Origin: Campylobacter sp. MIT 12-8780
Lineage (GTDB): Bacteria; Campylobacterota; Campylobacteria; Campylobacterales; Campylobacteraceae
Direction: 5' to 3'
Assembly: GCF_006864535.1 (NCBI RefSeq)
Contig: NZ_QHLL01000001.1
Coordinates: forward strand, 193,597 to 257,596
DNA length: 64,000 nt
Made by a program: the position numbers and the translations under genes. Positions 36,633 to 45,280 of this stretch are shown in pieces. The notes below the pieces were generated by a model, which saw only the letters and a program-made list of their open reading frames with translations, searched no databases and was not told the origin of the DNA. Numbering within the stretch: position 1 is the first letter of the stretch; every line of letters starts with the position of its first letter.

Positions 36633-37792
36633 TTTTCGCCCTCAAATTCAAGCAAATTTTGTAGATAAGATAAATCAAGCTTTTGAATTTTAATCTTTTG
36701 GCGATTAAAAGTATAGCTGATATATAAATTTTCATCTTTTATCATCGCAGCTGGATAGCTTAATTCCTCGCCCTCATCAAGACTAAGCAAACGCACAAAT
36801 TCGCCTTTGCTAGCGTCCTTAAGATGATATAAAGAAAGCCTTGAACGCGTGCTTTTCTCACCATCATTATGCAAAAGCAAAACTTGTGTTTTAGCGTTTT
36901 GATCTTTAAAAACACTCAAAACACTTGAGCTATCATAGTTTTTAAGCGAGCTTTTAAAAGGTTCTTGCCACTCTTTTGCACCTAAAGAGCAAGTTTGCAT
37001 AAAGGCTGTGTTTTCATAGTTTTTGTAGTTGCGAAAAAAGGCTAGACATTGACTTTCATTTAAAGCAACAATACTTGGCTGAAGCTGTCCTTTAAGCGAA
37101 TTCAAACGCTTAGTGTGAGAAAATTTTCCTTCTTGATCGAAAAAGGCGACTAAAGGATATTTGTCAATAAGCTCATGATATATAGGCAGAGCAAATGCTC
37201 CATTTTCATAGATTAACGCAGGCGTTCTTACAAGATGAGAAAAATTTGCAAAGGCTGAGAGTTGCAATTCTTGCTTAAACACAAGCTTTTCAAGACTCTC
37301 ATCAAAAACAAATTGATAAATTTTGCTCGTCGCCCAACCCCCAAGACTCACGCCTACGACGAAAAAATGCACGCGATTTTGACTATCTTTAAAAACGACA
37401 GGATTACCAAGCTTTTTGATAAATTTGTGATTAAGATGAGAGAGTTCTTCTGCGTTTAAAATGGCTCTTGGCTCACTCCATTCTTGTTTTATAGCATCAA
37501 AAAAACTTTGATAAATTTTTACATCTTTATGTCCTTCTCTTGAGCCAGCAAAAAAGACGAGCATAAGCCCTTTTTGAGTATCTACAAGCGAGCTTGAATG
37601 CGCGCTTTTTTCAGGTGGATTGATAAGAAAAATTTGCTTTGTTTTTGCACTTTGTGTTTTATTTGCTTCAGGCACGCTTATGAATACATTTTCTATGCTT
37701 GTTTTATGCCTTAGATAAAAACCAAGAATAAGCAAAAAAATGCCAAGCAGAACAAAACCAAGAAAACGAAATAACACACTCTTTTTTATCAT
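36629..37792 (-). CDS. Membrane-anchored BNR/sialidase-fold protein
   Basis: A 387-residue protein with one N-terminal membrane anchor (VLFRFLGFVLLGIFLLILGFYL, residues 6-27) and a periplasmic beta-propeller. The opening blade HSSSLVDTQKGLMLVFFAGSREGHKDVKIYQSFF (about residues 65-98) matches the conserved start of BNR_2 exo-sialidase-like proteins, and later blades show NPVVFKDSQNRVHFFVVG, LQPSIVAL and SYPAAMIKDENLYISYTF. Sialidase-like activity on a surface glycan is possible, but many family members have other sugar substrates. It is the first gene of a three-gene coupled unit ending in the LTA-synthase-like gene. Confidence 0.75.
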   Translation of the reverse strand: MIKKSVLFRFLGFVLLGIFLLILGFYLRHKTSIENVFISVPEANKTQSAKTKQIFLINPPEKSAHSSSLVDTQKGLMLVFFAGSREGHKDVKIYQSFFDAIKQEWSEPRAILNAEELSHLNHKFIKKLGNPVVFKDSQNRVHFFVVGVSLGGWATSKIYQFVFDESLEKLVFKQELQLSAFANFSHLVRTPALIYENGAFALPIYHELIDKYPLVAFFDQEGKFSHTKRLNSLKGQLQPSIVALNESQCLAFFRNYKNYENTAFMQTCSLGAKEWQEPFKSSLKNYDSSSVLSVFKDQNAKTQVLLLHNDGEKSTRSRLSLYHLKDASKGEFVRLLSLDEGEELSYPAAMIKDENLYISYTFNRQKIKIQKLDLSYLQNLLEFEGEK

Positions 37793-38033
37793 AAATTTAA
37801 TTTTTCCATTTTTGTATTTTAAGTTTTAAAGTATAGCAAAAAGAACTTAAATTTATGTCATATTGTGTTTAAATCTATCCTTAAAACGCCTATCATTGCA
37901 CTTTTATAAAAGTCAAATCAAACATATAAATAGGCTTTAAATGTAAAAATAGCAAAAAAAATATCAATATTTGGCAATTTTAAGCAAAGTTATTATAAAA
38001 TACGCTTTATTTTAATTTTTCAAAGGAGAAAAA

Positions 38034-38270
38034 ATGGCAACTTTTGATGATGTAAAGAGTGTCGTTGTAGAGCAATTAAGTGTAGATGGTGATTCTGTAA
38101 AATTAGAATCTAAAATCATTGAAGATCTAGGGGCTGATTCTTTAGATGTGGTTGAGCTTATTATGGCTTTAGAAGAAAAATTTGGTGTTGAAATTCCAGA
38201 TGGCGATGCTGAAAAACTCATCAAAATCGAAGATGTAGTAAAATATATAGACGAACATTTGTCAAAATAA
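38034..38270 (+). CDS. acpP: Acyl carrier protein
   Basis: A 78-residue acidic protein carrying the 4'-phosphopantetheine site Ser in [18 protein letters not shown] (Ser near residue 38). It shuttles acyl chains among FabH, FabF, FabG and PlsX, all encoded in this window. A strong AAAGGAG site precedes the ATG, and TATAAA at 37994-37999 is a likely -10 box. fabF follows after 50 bases. The pantothenate genes panBCD at 58-60 kb supply its prosthetic group. Confidence 0.98.
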   Translation: MATFDDVKSVVVEQLSVDGDSVKLESKIIEDLGADSLDVVELIMALEEKFGVEIPDGDAEKLIKIEDVVKYIDEHLSK

Positions 38271-38320
38271 TTTAATTTTATCTTAAAAATTTTAAGATTG
38301 TAAATTAAAAGGAGTAAAAT

Positions 38321-39535
38321 TTGGCAAGGGTTGTAGTTACGGGCATTGGAATGATCAATGCTTTAGGCTTAGACAAAGAGAGTTCTTTTAAGGCGATTTG
38401 CGAAGGCAAAAGCGGTGTAGATAAGATCACGCTTTTTGATGCAAGCGAATTTCCCGTGCAAATTGCAGCTGAAGTAAAGGGTTTTGATCCTTTAGAAGTG
38501 ATTGATCCTAAGGAAGTAAAAAAGCTTGATCGCTTTATACAGCTTGGCATAAAAGCTGCCAAAGAAGCGATGAGTGATGCAAACTTTGATGAGAATTTGG
38601 ATAAAGAAAGCTTTGGAGTCGTTTCTGGTGCTGGTATAGGTGGTTTGCCAAATATAGAAAAAAACTCAGTTACCTGCTTTGAAAGAGGTGCAAGAAAAAT
38701 TTCACCTTTTTTTGTGCCTTCTGCACTAGTAAATATGCTAGGTGGAGTGATCTCGATAGAACACGGCTTAAAAGGACCTAATATAGCCTGCGTTACAGCT
38801 TGTGCGGCTTCAACTCACGCCATTGCTGAAGCATATAAAAGTATAGCCTTAGGCGATGCTGAAAAAATGCTAGTTATCGGCGCTGAAGCAACAATCTGCC
38901 CTGTGGGTATAGGTGGCTTTGCGGCGATGAAAGCTCTTTCTACGAGAAATGATGATCCACAGCACGCCTCACGCCCTTTTGATAAAGAAAGAGATGGCTT
39001 TGTGATGGGTGAGGGTGCTGCGGCTTTGGTTTTTGAAGAATACGAAGCAGCCAAAAAAAGAGGGGCAAGAATTTATGCCGAGCTTGTGGGATATGGCGAA
39101 AGTGGAGATGCTCATCATATCACTTCTCCAAGCCTTGATGGACCGCTTCGCGCTATGCAAAAAGCCTTGAAAATGGCTGGGGGCATAAAGATAGATTATA
39201 TCAACGCACATGGCACTTCAACTCCAGCAAATGATAAAAATGAAACAGCAGCGATTAAAGAGCTTTTTGGTGCTAATATTCCGCTAATTAGCTCTACAAA
39301 AGGACAGCTTGGGCACTGCTTAGGTGCGGCTGGAGCTTTGGAGGCTGTGATTTCTTTGATGGCTTTAAATGCTGGCATAGTTCCACCAACTATTAATCAA
39401 CTTGTCAAAGATGAGGATTGTGATTTAGATTATGTGCCAAATGTAGCTAAGAAAGCTGAACTCAAGGCTGTAATGAGCAATTCTTTTGGCTTTGGTGGCA
39501 CAAATGGTTCGGTGATTTTTAAAAAGTTGGATTAA
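38321..39535 (+). CDS. fabF: Beta-ketoacyl-ACP synthase II
   Basis: A 404-residue elongation condensing enzyme. The start is TTG 38321 (MARVVVTGIGMINALG) behind AAAAGGAG. The Cys-His-His triad is visible: Cys in ACVTACAASTHAI (about residues 159-171), His in NAHGTSTPANDKNE (about residues 297-310) and His in GQLGHCLGAAGALE (about residues 331-344). The C-terminal NSFGFGGTNGSVIF is typical. accA begins at the base after the stop, so chain elongation and malonyl-CoA supply are co-expressed. Confidence 0.98.
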   Translation: MARVVVTGIGMINALGLDKESSFKAICEGKSGVDKITLFDASEFPVQIAAEVKGFDPLEVIDPKEVKKLDRFIQLGIKAAKEAMSDANFDENLDKESFGVVSGAGIGGLPNIEKNSVTCFERGARKISPFFVPSALVNMLGGVISIEHGLKGPNIACVTACAASTHAIAEAYKSIALGDAEKMLVIGAEATICPVGIGGFAAMKALSTRNDDPQHASRPFDKERDGFVMGEGAAALVFEEYEAAKKRGARIYAELVGYGESGDAHHITSPSLDGPLRAMQKALKMAGGIKIDYINAHGTSTPANDKNETAAIKELFGANIPLISSTKGQLGHCLGAAGALEAVISLMALNAGIVPPTINQLVKDEDCDLDYVPNVAKKAELKAVMSNSFGFGGTNGSVIFKKLD

Positions 39536-40474
39536 ATGGCTGCGTATTTGGATTTTGAAAAGAGTATTCAACAAATTGATGATGATATTGTTAATGCTCA
39601 GATTAAAGGCGATATCGACGCTGTAAATATACTTAAGAAGAATTTAGAAAAAGAAATTGCTAAGGTATATAAAAATTTAAGCGACTTTCAACGCCTCCAA
39701 CTAGCTCGTCATCCTGATCGCCCTTATGCGCTTGATTATATCGAGCTTTTACTCAGCGATGCTTATGAAATTCACGGCGATAGAACCTTTAGAGATGATC
39801 CAAGTATAGTGTGTTTTATAGGCTATCTTGGTGGAAAAAAGCTTATGATTATCGGCGAGCAAAAAGGGCGAGGCACAAAAGATAAAATCGCTAGAAATTT
39901 TGGTATGCCTCACCCTGAGGGCTATAGAAAGGCTTTAAGAGCCGCAAGATTGGCTGAAAAATTTGGCTTACCTATACTCTTTCTTGTCGATACCCCGGGA
40001 GCATATCCGGGTATTGGAGCTGAAGAAAGAGGACAGAGCGAAGCTATAGCTAGAAATTTATATGAGCTGAGTGCCTTAGAAACCATAACACTTGCTGTAG
40101 TTATAGGTGAAGGTGGAAGTGGCGGGGCTTTAGCCATAGGTGTAGCTGATCGTTTGGCGATGATGAAAAACTCTGTATTTTCTGTCATCTCTCCTGAAGG
40201 CTGTGCGGCTATACTTTGGAACGATCCAGCCAAAAGCGAACAAGCTGCCAAAGCCCTTAAAATAACAGCTGATGATCTTAAATCTCAAGGCTTGATTGAT
40301 GCAGTGATTGATGAGAGTATCAATGGAGCCCACAGAAACAAAGAAATCGCTGCAAAAAATATCGCTACTTATGTAAGCAAAGCCCTAGAAGAACTTGAAA
40401 ACACAAACAAAAAAGAACTCGTTGCAAGTAGAATGCAAAAGATTCTTTCTTTGGGTGCCTTTGAAGAAGCTTGA
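39536..40474 (+). CDS. accA: Acetyl-CoA carboxylase carboxyltransferase subunit alpha
   Basis: A 312-residue subunit that, with AccD, transfers CO2 from biotin to acetyl-CoA to give malonyl-CoA. It contains the crotonase-like carboxyltransferase core: [42 protein letters not shown] (about residues 146-173), [17 protein letters not shown] and [13 protein letters not shown]. The length is normal. It is adjacent to fabF with no gap. A G-rich, probably decayed region follows. Confidence 0.97.
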   Translation: MAAYLDFEKSIQQIDDDIVNAQIKGDIDAVNILKKNLEKEIAKVYKNLSDFQRLQLARHPDRPYALDYIELLLSDAYEIHGDRTFRDDPSIVCFIGYLGGKKLMIIGEQKGRGTKDKIARNFGMPHPEGYRKALRAARLAEKFGLPILFLVDTPGAYPGIGAEERGQSEAIARNLYELSALETITLAVVIGEGGSGGALAIGVADRLAMMKNSVFSVISPEGCAAILWNDPAKSEQAAKALKITADDLKSQGLIDAVIDESINGAHRNKEIAAKNIATYVSKALEELENTNKKELVASRMQKILSLGAFEEA

Positions 40475-40533
40475 TCTTTGGAGTATTTGTATTATACACA
40501 AATTTTGCTCCATATTTAAAAATAAGGTCTTAA

Positions 40534-40593
40534 ATGAATTCTTTTAACTTTTGCTTAAGTATGTTTCTAGGGGGGTGGAGTATCAAACTCTAA
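40534..40593 (+). other. 19-codon leader frame containing a 6-G tract
   Basis: An ATG at 40534, seven bases after AAGG, opens a 19-residue frame with GGGGGG at 40570-40575. With five G the frame would run to a TAA at 40670-40672 overlapping the next ATG (TAATG), and with seven G to about 33 residues. It may be a decayed 5' end or a leader peptide of the next gene, or chance. Confidence 0.3.
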
Positions 40594-40671
40594 ACAATCT
40601 TTCTTCAAACAAAGTCTTTTTTCTTTCTCTTTAGCTTCTTTATTTATACCAAATTTGCAAAGGGTGTTTTA

Positions 40672-42308
40672 ATGTTTAGCTTAATTCACACTCTTTATCT
40701 TTTTTTTGCTCATACTTATAGTGCTTTTAAAAAAAGTAAAACTATTTACAAAGGCTTAAAAAGACTGCCTAAAAATACGCAACTTCAATTTAAAATTCTT
40801 GACATTAAGCCTTCTTCTTTATTTTTTCTCTCTAGGGAAGAAATAAGAGCTTTTTTTGAGTATTTTCAGAATGTGAATGCTATTCTTTTTCAAAGAGCTT
40901 CTTTTTCATTTAAGCATATAGCCCCTTCAAGTTTGTATTTTATCTTTATGCATTTAGAAGAAATCCAAAATTGGTTAGCTTCAGCTAAATTTAAAGAAAA
41001 ATACCTTGATACTAAACATCCTTATCCTCCTTTGCTTGATTGCGAACTTTTACAAACCCAAAATGGGGGGAGGCATTAATAAATGAATCTTTAAGCTATG
41101 TTGATATAGAAGCTGAAATAGCTTGGGATTTGAATTTGGCTTTGCCTAAAGGATATAAATTTACTTATATTACCTTTGGATCAAGTGGTTCTGAGGCTAT
41201 GGTAAAATTTTTTAATTATTGTAAGGTGAAAACCTTATTTCACTGGACTTTGGATAAGGATAAATTTGCATATTATTATAGAGTCTTACAAGATAAAAAT
41301 AATTTTTGTGCATTAACGCTTTGTTGTATCAATGAAGGTATTTGGGCTAAGTCTAAATTACCCTATCTCATCGATGAAAAAGTTCCTCTGCTTTTTGTTG
41401 CTAGAGATATTATAGAAATGATTAGAGTTATTGTCAATCATACAGGGCAATTACATATTGATCCTTTAATGAAAAAGTTCAATTTAACTTGCGATTATAC
41501 CAAGCTTTTTCCAAAGATGAATTATGCTATATCAAATAATGAAAAGCCTAAAATTATCATTAAAAACCTAGTCCATCGCCTAGCTTTTCAAACTAAAATC
41601 AAACAATGGCAACACTTCATCAAAGAAGTCATTTGCATAGATTTTAACGATATAAAACCTGATAAAGCCTTTAAAACTTTTAAAAATTTAGCCTTAAAAT
41701 TTGGCTTTGAAAGCCCAAAAGATGAAGCTATTTTTAAAGAAAAAATTAGCGTAGCTTCTAGTGGGCGTTTGGCAACTTTGCCTGTTGTTTTATATGCTCA
41801 TGAAGATGATTTAAATAATGTTTTTACAAAAAATGCAAAAAATCAAAGTCAAAATTTGCAATCATTTCAAAAAGAAGACGGTATAAGCTTCATCATAGGG
41901 GTTTATTTACAGCTTAAAGCTAAGCTTCAAAGCGGCTATATCGATATAAGTAAAGAAATTTTAGATCAAAAGATTATCATTAATGATAGGGAGTTGATAG
42001 TATGTATAGAAAAAGCAGAATATGAAATATTAAAACTTAATGAAAAACTTATGAATGCTAGCAAAGCTTATATTCAAGGCTATATTAAAGCTTTGATTGA
42101 AAATGATAAGCAAATAGTTTCAAACTTAATAACTTGCGAGCAAATTTTAGAATATTTAAGAGAAAATAAAGCTGAACGTAAAGCGGTTAAACAAACCTTA
42201 GATCAAGAATATAGCTATATTAAAGAACATTATTCGCATTTTTTTAAATCTTGGAAGTATTATAATGAATTTGAAAAAATGTGTGAGGAGTTGGATAAAA
42301 AAGATTAA
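40672..42308 (+). pseudogene. Frameshifted DUF2972-like Campylobacter gene
   Basis: Two consecutive frames, 40672-41079 (135 residues) and the region up to 42308, meet at a GGGGGG tract (41065-41070). Adding one G joins them smoothly (TQNGGEALINESLSYVDIE) into a 545-residue protein, so this is one gene broken by a single base. The second frame has no good start of its own. The KHPYPPLLD, IAWDLNLALPKGYKFTYI and KAFKTFKNLALKFGFESPKDE segments resemble, from memory, the DUF2972 family found in Campylobacter and sometimes annotated as sugar transferase. It may be phase-variable or a pseudogene; six G is short for a contingency tract. Confidence 0.7.
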
Positions 42309-42392
42309 AGCACATATAAAAATTTAAAGCAAACTTGGTAAAAATCAAGCTAGTTTTAATAAAAACTTTTCAAACTAAAAAAAGCTAAAACA

Positions 42393-44240
42393 CTAAGAAA
42401 AATCATTTGGGTCTATATCTGCACTGACTTCTTTGTATTGCTGGGCAAACTGGGCGATTTTGATCAAATTTGTATGCGTATGGCTTCTTAGTAAAAGATA
42501 AAAACGCCATTTTGCGTTGATGAGCTCTATAGCACAGCTTCCAAAGCCTATAAGTTCAGCACTTTTAAGCTTTTTAAACTCACCAGCTAAAAACTCGCAA
42601 AGCTCTTTTGCCTTTCTTTGCTCTTTATGTTCGATGACAAGTCTTAAAAGCCTTTTAAAAGGCGGATAAAGGTTTTTTCTGTTTTCAAGCTCATCTTGCA
42701 AGAATTGATCATAATCCTTAATATAAGTTTGAAAAAAAGCCTTTTGCTTGCTTTGTATAAGCACCCTGGCTTTTCCCTTGCGTCCAGCCCTTCCAGCTAC
42801 TTGCATAGCAAGAGCAAGACATTCTTCACTGGCTTTATAATTGGGACGAAACAAAAACTCATCAAGCCCTAAAATCACGCTTAAATCCACACTATGATAA
42901 TCATGTCCTTTAGCCAGCATTGAAGTGCCAACTAAAATATCAATCTTTTGCTCGTTAAAGTCCTTAAGTATAGTATTAAGCTTAGTCATACTTGTGATTT
43001 TATCGCGATCAAATTGAGCGATATTTGGGCTAAACTCACTTAAAGCCTGCTTTAATTGCTCGCAAAGTTCTGCTGTGCCTATCTTGCTTGCCTCAAGCAT
43101 GACGCCTTTACAATGAGGGCAAATTTGATCTATAGGCTTTACAAAGCAGCAATAATGGCATTTTAAAAGATTTTTATTTTTATACACGCTCATGGCTATG
43201 CTACAAAATGGGCATTTGATCCTCTCACCGCAGTTTTTACACTGCACTTGGCGGAAATTTGCACGACTTGGTAGAAAAATCACAGCTTGTTTTTTTGCTC
43301 TTAAACTTGTTTTAAGCTCTCTTAAAACAAGGCTTGAAAGCCCTAAATCACTCTCATCAAAGATAAATTCTTTTTCACTTTCATAAAAGGTGCCTTTGAG
43401 TCTAAAATGCTTTTGCTTATAAAAGCTGGTTAAACTTGGCGTGGCTGAGCCTAAAAGCACTTGTATATCATGCTTTTGTCCTAAAAAAACAGCTAAATCC
43501 CTTGCATTGATATAAGGCTTGTTGCTTGCCTTATAAGAATTATCATGTTCTTCATCAACGATGATAAGCCCTAGTTTATGAAAGGGTAAATTTAAAGCTG
43601 ATCTTGCCCCAGCAACAAGTAAAATTTCACCATTTTGCAAGGCTTTTAAAGCCTCATCTTTTTTCTTTTTTGAAATTTTTGAATGCCACATGATGAATTT
43701 ATCTTCAAAATACACACTCAAACGTTTCTGCATTTGTGGGGTAAGTGAAATTTCTGGCATTAAAAGCAAGGCTTGCTCGCCTTTTTGCATATATTTTTCA
43801 ATAAGCTTTATGTAAATTTCAGTTTTTCCACTGCCTGTATCTGCAAAAAGAAGGCTTGAGCTTTGAGCTTGTAAAAAATCATAAGCCTTGCTTTGCAAAG
43901 GACTTAAACTCACGCTTTTTAAAGGGCTAAAAGCATTGGTTTCATAGGGCTTTAAAAGCTCAAAAGAAGCCAAAACAAAGCCAAGCTTGCAAGTATAATA
44001 ATAACTTATAAAGCAAGCTAGCTCAAATTGAGTCTTACTTAAAACGCGTCCAGTTTTTTCTATGATAGCCTTAGTCATAAAATTTGGCTTTGAAAGTTCT
44101 TTAAGAATGATAGCCCTATGAGGCTTATTTTGCTTGCCAAAAGGCACGATTACCTCGCTTAAAAGCTCGCATTCAAACTCGCTTTCATAAGTAAGATTAT
44201 CAAGATAAGAGCCTATAATGGCAAGTTCATAATAGTTCAT
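42393..44240 (-). CDS. priA: Primosomal protein N' (replication restart helicase)
   Basis: A 615-residue superfamily 2 helicase that reloads the replisome at stalled forks. Walker A is LLFADTGSGKTEIY (about residues 129-142), with the DEEH box in LIIVDEEHDNSYK and motif VI QVAGRAGRKG. The zinc region has paired cysteines (CKNCGERIKCPFC, then CHYCCFVKPIDQICPHCKG, about residues 328-372). It is shorter than E. coli PriA (732), as usual in epsilonproteobacteria, with a reduced N-terminal domain. The ATG overlaps the stop of the pseudopilin gene. Confidence 0.96.
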   Translation of the reverse strand: MNYYELAIIGSYLDNLTYESEFECELLSEVIVPFGKQNKPHRAIILKELSKPNFMTKAIIEKTGRVLSKTQFELACFISYYYTCKLGFVLASFELLKPYETNAFSPLKSVSLSPLQSKAYDFLQAQSSSLLFADTGSGKTEIYIKLIEKYMQKGEQALLLMPEISLTPQMQKRLSVYFEDKFIMWHSKISKKKKDEALKALQNGEILLVAGARSALNLPFHKLGLIIVDEEHDNSYKASNKPYINARDLAVFLGQKHDIQVLLGSATPSLTSFYKQKHFRLKGTFYESEKEFIFDESDLGLSSLVLRELKTSLRAKKQAVIFLPSRANFRQVQCKNCGERIKCPFCSIAMSVYKNKNLLKCHYCCFVKPIDQICPHCKGVMLEASKIGTAELCEQLKQALSEFSPNIAQFDRDKITSMTKLNTILKDFNEQKIDILVGTSMLAKGHDYHSVDLSVILGLDEFLFRPNYKASEECLALAMQVAGRAGRKGKARVLIQSKQKAFFQTYIKDYDQFLQDELENRKNLYPPFKRLLRLVIEHKEQRKAKELCEFLAGEFKKLKSAELIGFGSCAIELINAKWRFYLLLRSHTHTNLIKIAQFAQQYKEVSADIDPNDFS

Positions 44241-44710
44241 AAAAGCTCTTTACAAATACTTGAACTTACACACTCAAAACTCATAGTGCTAGGCTCATAT
44301 ACAAAGTCCACAAAGCTTTTACTACTAAGATAAAAACGATAGGTTCGCTTTCCTGTTTTCATCCATGCTTTAGAATTTGAATAAATTGGACTTGCCAACA
44401 CACTTTTTGTGCAACAATCGCCCCCATTACATGCCTTAATCTCACTTAAAGAGCAATAAAATAAAGTCTGCTTTTCATTCATTATACTTGCTTCATCAAG
44501 CACGGCTAAATTTTGTGCTTGAGTGAAAATATCTTGATTTTTATGAAAAGCTAAAGCACTTTGTATAGTTGTAAAATCAGCCTTTAAACGCAATAAATTC
44601 GCATCTTGCTTGTTAAGATGAAAATACGGCAAAGCAATACCCACAAGCAAGGCTAAGATAAGTATAACTAAAACAAGTTCAAGCAGGGAAAAAGCTTTTT
44701 TAAAAGCCAT
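44237..44710 (-). CDS. Type II secretion/type IV pilin-like pseudopilin
   Basis: A 157-residue protein with a prepilin-type N-terminus, MAFKKAFSLLELVLVILILALLVGIALP (residues 1-28): basic leader, then Phe-Ser-Leu-Leu-Glu with Glu at mature position 5 and a hydrophobic helix. The C-terminal half contains six or so cysteines. Pseudopilins of this kind act in DNA uptake in Campylobacter (Cts system), which is the likely role here (inference). It overlaps priA by four bases and follows two small genes. Confidence 0.75.
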   Translation of the reverse strand: MAFKKAFSLLELVLVILILALLVGIALPYFHLNKQDANLLRLKADFTTIQSALAFHKNQDIFTQAQNLAVLDEASIMNEKQTLFYCSLSEIKACNGGDCCTKSVLASPIYSNSKAWMKTGKRTYRFYLSSKSFVDFVYEPSTMSFECVSSSICKELL

Positions 44711-44715
44711 AAATT

Positions 44716-44958
44716 TTACTTTAGCGGTGTTTCGTTGATCGTTTTTAAAAGCTTATTAAGTTCTTTTTGCAACATATAATAATCATAACTTTTCTTCACA
44801 AAGGCATTAACGAATTGTTTGAGTTCTATTTTTTTTGTCCCATTTGAAACAAGATCAATATCGGTTTCAAGATAGTTTGCAAAATCCTCCCCGCAACGAA
44901 CGGTAAAATCTTTTGCTGAAACATTGACGATGACTTCTTTTATCCCATCACTTGCCAA
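44716..44958 (-). CDS. Conserved small protein of the priA operon, unknown
   Basis: An 80-residue acidic/basic protein beginning MASDGIKEVIVNVSAKDFTVRCGEDFANYLETD, with no membrane segment and one cysteine. It overlaps the upstream coiled-coil gene by 11 bases and is six bases from the pseudopilin gene, so all four genes are one unit. I recall a small gene at the same place in C. jejuni. The function is not known to me. Confidence 0.7.
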   Translation of the reverse strand: MASDGIKEVIVNVSAKDFTVRCGEDFANYLETDIDLVSNGTKKIELKQFVNAFVKKSYDYYMLQKELNKLLKTINETPLK

Positions 44959-45178
44959 GTACAGCCTCTATTTTCTTAGTAATATCTTCGCTGACTATGT
45001 TTTTGCTTTTTAGCTCTTCTTCAAGTCTTAAAATTTCATTACTTTTAGCTTCATTTTGAGCTTTTACACTCACAAGTTCATTTCTTAAATTATCGCAGGT
45101 TTCTACGAGTTCGTTATAACGCTCTAAAAGCTCATTAACCTTATCTGTAAGTGTGTTGATAATCTTATCATCATACAT
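44948..45178 (-). CDS. Small coiled-coil protein, ZapB/septum-like
   Basis: A 76-residue protein that is nearly all coiled coil (TDKVNELLERYNELVETCDNLRNELVSVKAQNEA, residues 10-43, then LRLEEELKSKN). The size and heptads resemble ZapB-type cell division proteins, but homology is not certain. It is the first gene of the minus-strand unit leading to priA, and is divergent from uvrB across 102 bp. Confidence 0.65.
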   Translation of the reverse strand: MYDDKIINTLTDKVNELLERYNELVETCDNLRNELVSVKAQNEAKSNEILRLEEELKSKNIVSEDITKKIEAVLGK

Positions 45179-45248
45179 TGATTTTGCCTTTTTGAAAAAT
45201 ATTTTTCTAATTGTAGCAAAAAAGTTTTAAATTTTAAGCATTTTTTTG

Positions 45249-45254
45249 TAGAAT
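45249..45254 (+). promoter_or_regulatory. Putative -10 box for uvrB
   Basis: TAGAAT after a T-rich stretch (TTTTTTTG) lies 26 bp upstream of the uvrB ATG. Confidence 0.4.
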
Positions 45255-45280
45255 TTGGCTTTTTAAAAGGAAAAAAGTCT

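Noticed and set aside
41040-42308. Separate gene starting at TTG 41040
   Set aside because: No ribosome site and the sequence joins the upstream frame smoothly after one added G, so it is the second part of one gene.
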